Shown here piece after piece: positions 46,743 through 48,210 of a stretch of 48,210 bases of DNA. How positions within the stretch are numbered: position 1 is the stretch's first letter; the number at the start of each line of letters is the position of its first letter. Source of the stretch: Helochares maculicollis (lineage: Eukaryota > Arthropoda > Insecta > Coleoptera > Hydrophilidae); NCBI GenBank assembly GCA_033557835.1, contig JAWQRO010000218.1:1-48210 (forward strand), written 5' to 3'. Both the position numbers and the translations under genes were made by a program. The notes under the pieces are model-generated. The model did no database searches. It was not told where the DNA came from and saw only the letters and a list, made by a program, of their open reading frames with translations.

Positions 46743-48210
46743 ACCACTCTCCATTTTCAACCACGAATTTGCATTCTACTGGATTTTATGTTAATTTCAA
46801 ACGAACTGCACACTAAACCAGTAACTACTTTATCATAAAATATGTCAGGGAAACTATATTTTAACAAAAACTGCATTCATTTGCATTGCACCGTTTTTTG
46901 TGTTTCGTCATATATAGTTCTTAAGGGGTCATTTAGTTTGGATTGCATAATACATTTGGCTCTGAAAGAAATTTAAATAATACTTCAAAGGAACTTATTA
47001 CAAGGAAAAAGCAACCGCTTTTAATTAATAAGGTGTAGTCATTACTATTGAACGTTAATAAGCGAGTTACGTGAGCTATCTCGGTTCTTTATCTTGAAAA
47101 ACGTAGAAATTATATACGACGTGGCCATTAAACGAAATATTTTCTATTTAAAAGAAATTTATTAAGGTGTCATCGAAAACTAAATTAAAGGATTAAAAGA
47201 CTGATTCAATGCGGAGATGATTAGTAATACTTAAAATTTTGTTTCGTTAGCCAGGCCCTGGCAGGCAAACAGGCAGCATACAATTTACATTGGTAATTAT
47301 AGTTTCACTGCTGTATAAAAAAGTTTAATTATTTAAGATAGTGTTCTTTTAAAATAATTATTAATATATTCGGCACTGACTTTCCCTTTTTATTCAACTG
47401 TTCAACTGTGCCACGCTAGACGCCCGGGTTTCTATTTAATTTCTGTTTAATAATTTTGCTGTTCGATTTTTATTTATTTTATGTTTTGTCCTTATTTTTT
47501 CACTTGGTAGCGGACATCGACGTCACCACGTCAATTACCTATTGGATTTTTAGCCGATGAAAGAGAGCCCGAAACAAATTACACCGATTTGAAACACTTT
47601 AAATCATTGATGCGACAATTTATTCCGAGAATAATATCAGATGGTTTCCCAACATGGGCCACCAGTCGAAATATTCTCTTCTGTCTGCTCTGGGAGTGGT
47701 AGGACCAGTACATGCTACATTATTTTCAATGCCTAATTATTGTTTACATCTCAAGGTGACCGAATATGTATGTGCGGCCATAAATACCTATATGTCTTAG
47801 TCAGGTAAGTTTTGGTACCTGTTCTTAATGCACCTTTATATTCAGGATTGGAGATGCGATGGATGAAGAAGAGGAGGAGGACGAGGAGGAGGTGGTCGTA
47901 TCTGACTTTACCCGACGCATTAGTTTAATGTGCCTTTGTACCGCATGCACCTTCGAAGTGCATCCTTTTTCTTCATCTCTTTATCGCTTGTAATTTTTTC
48001 TAATTATAAATGAAGCATCGGAGTATTTTATTACGAGGAATTTTTCACGGAGTGTTGATTCACAACGAGTTTTTTGAGGATTCACTTTTCATCCTTTGAG
48101 TTAATCTAGAAACAAGGGACGATCGGTCGTCTTATTTCAAAATAATTGTTTAATACTAAAAAGACAGAATGTTTTTATACATGCTGCCCATAAACAAGGA
48201 TTCTTATATA

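Larger units (their letters stand above)
41140..48210. other. Far-upstream noncoding DNA with GC island and GGTAC cluster
   Basis: Contains the GC/CpG island (42640-42910), a cluster of GGTAC words (45448-46238), a minus-strand TATA box (46733-46742) and a GAA/GAG-rich tract at 47856-47895 that encodes a 10-Ser run on the minus strand. Frames in 45250-45954 overlap on both strands and are not recognised as proteins. Confidence 0.5.

Noticed and set aside
1..48210. CRISPR arrays, bacterial operons, viral or plasmid genes
   Set aside because: None seen. The spliced Ca-beta gene, mariner relics and noncoding density show animal nuclear DNA.

Overview
This is a nuclear, AT-rich (roughly two-thirds A+T) animal genome window, almost certainly from an insect. 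It has one recognisable protein-coding gene, read on the minus strand, with short phase-matched introns in its conserved core and very long intronic or upstream DNA around it. The gene encodes the voltage-gated calcium channel beta subunit (Ca-beta/CACNB). There are no operons, rRNA, tRNA or CRISPR arrays that I can support.

Layout (minus-strand gene, so 5' is at high coordinates). Positions 3331-5811 hold six core exons. Together they give 371 uninterrupted codons: a Ser/acidic leader and helix, the SH3 domain, the HOOK linker and most of the guanylate-kinase-like (GK) domain. All five splice junctions agree in phase with consensus GT/AG ends. The last part of the GK domain and the C-terminus are not in 1-3330 as far as I can see, so they probably lie beyond base 1. 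The N-terminus lies upstream. The best candidate first coding exon is at 20485-20580: 32 codons with an 11-histidine run, an in-frame stop just upstream, and a donor in the phase the core needs. That implies an intron of about 14.7 kb. Other possible alternative starts are much weaker.

The rest (5812-20484 and 20581-48210) is noncoding as far as I can judge. It contains a dead, nearly full-length mariner transposase (25805-26804), a smaller decayed DDE-transposase relic (about 7399-7700), and a TG-anchored dispersed repeat present twice (595-745 and 32650-32820). It also contains a degenerate minisatellite (30336-30530), a T-rich degenerate phrase array with one clear 410-bp tandem duplication (32870-34290), and several GC-elevated islands (11.3-12.3, 12.6-12.9, 35.8, 40.86-41.13 and 42.64-42.91 kb) that may be promoters, enhancers or old mobile DNA. 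Possible regulatory sites include two CACGTG E-boxes exactly 6 bp apart, a perfect CRE palindrome and a kB-like inverted repeat.

I found no convincing new biological system. The items most worth checking are the poly-His alternative first exon, the paired E-boxes, the GC island at 42.7 kb, the local GGTAC cluster and the 33-kb duplication.
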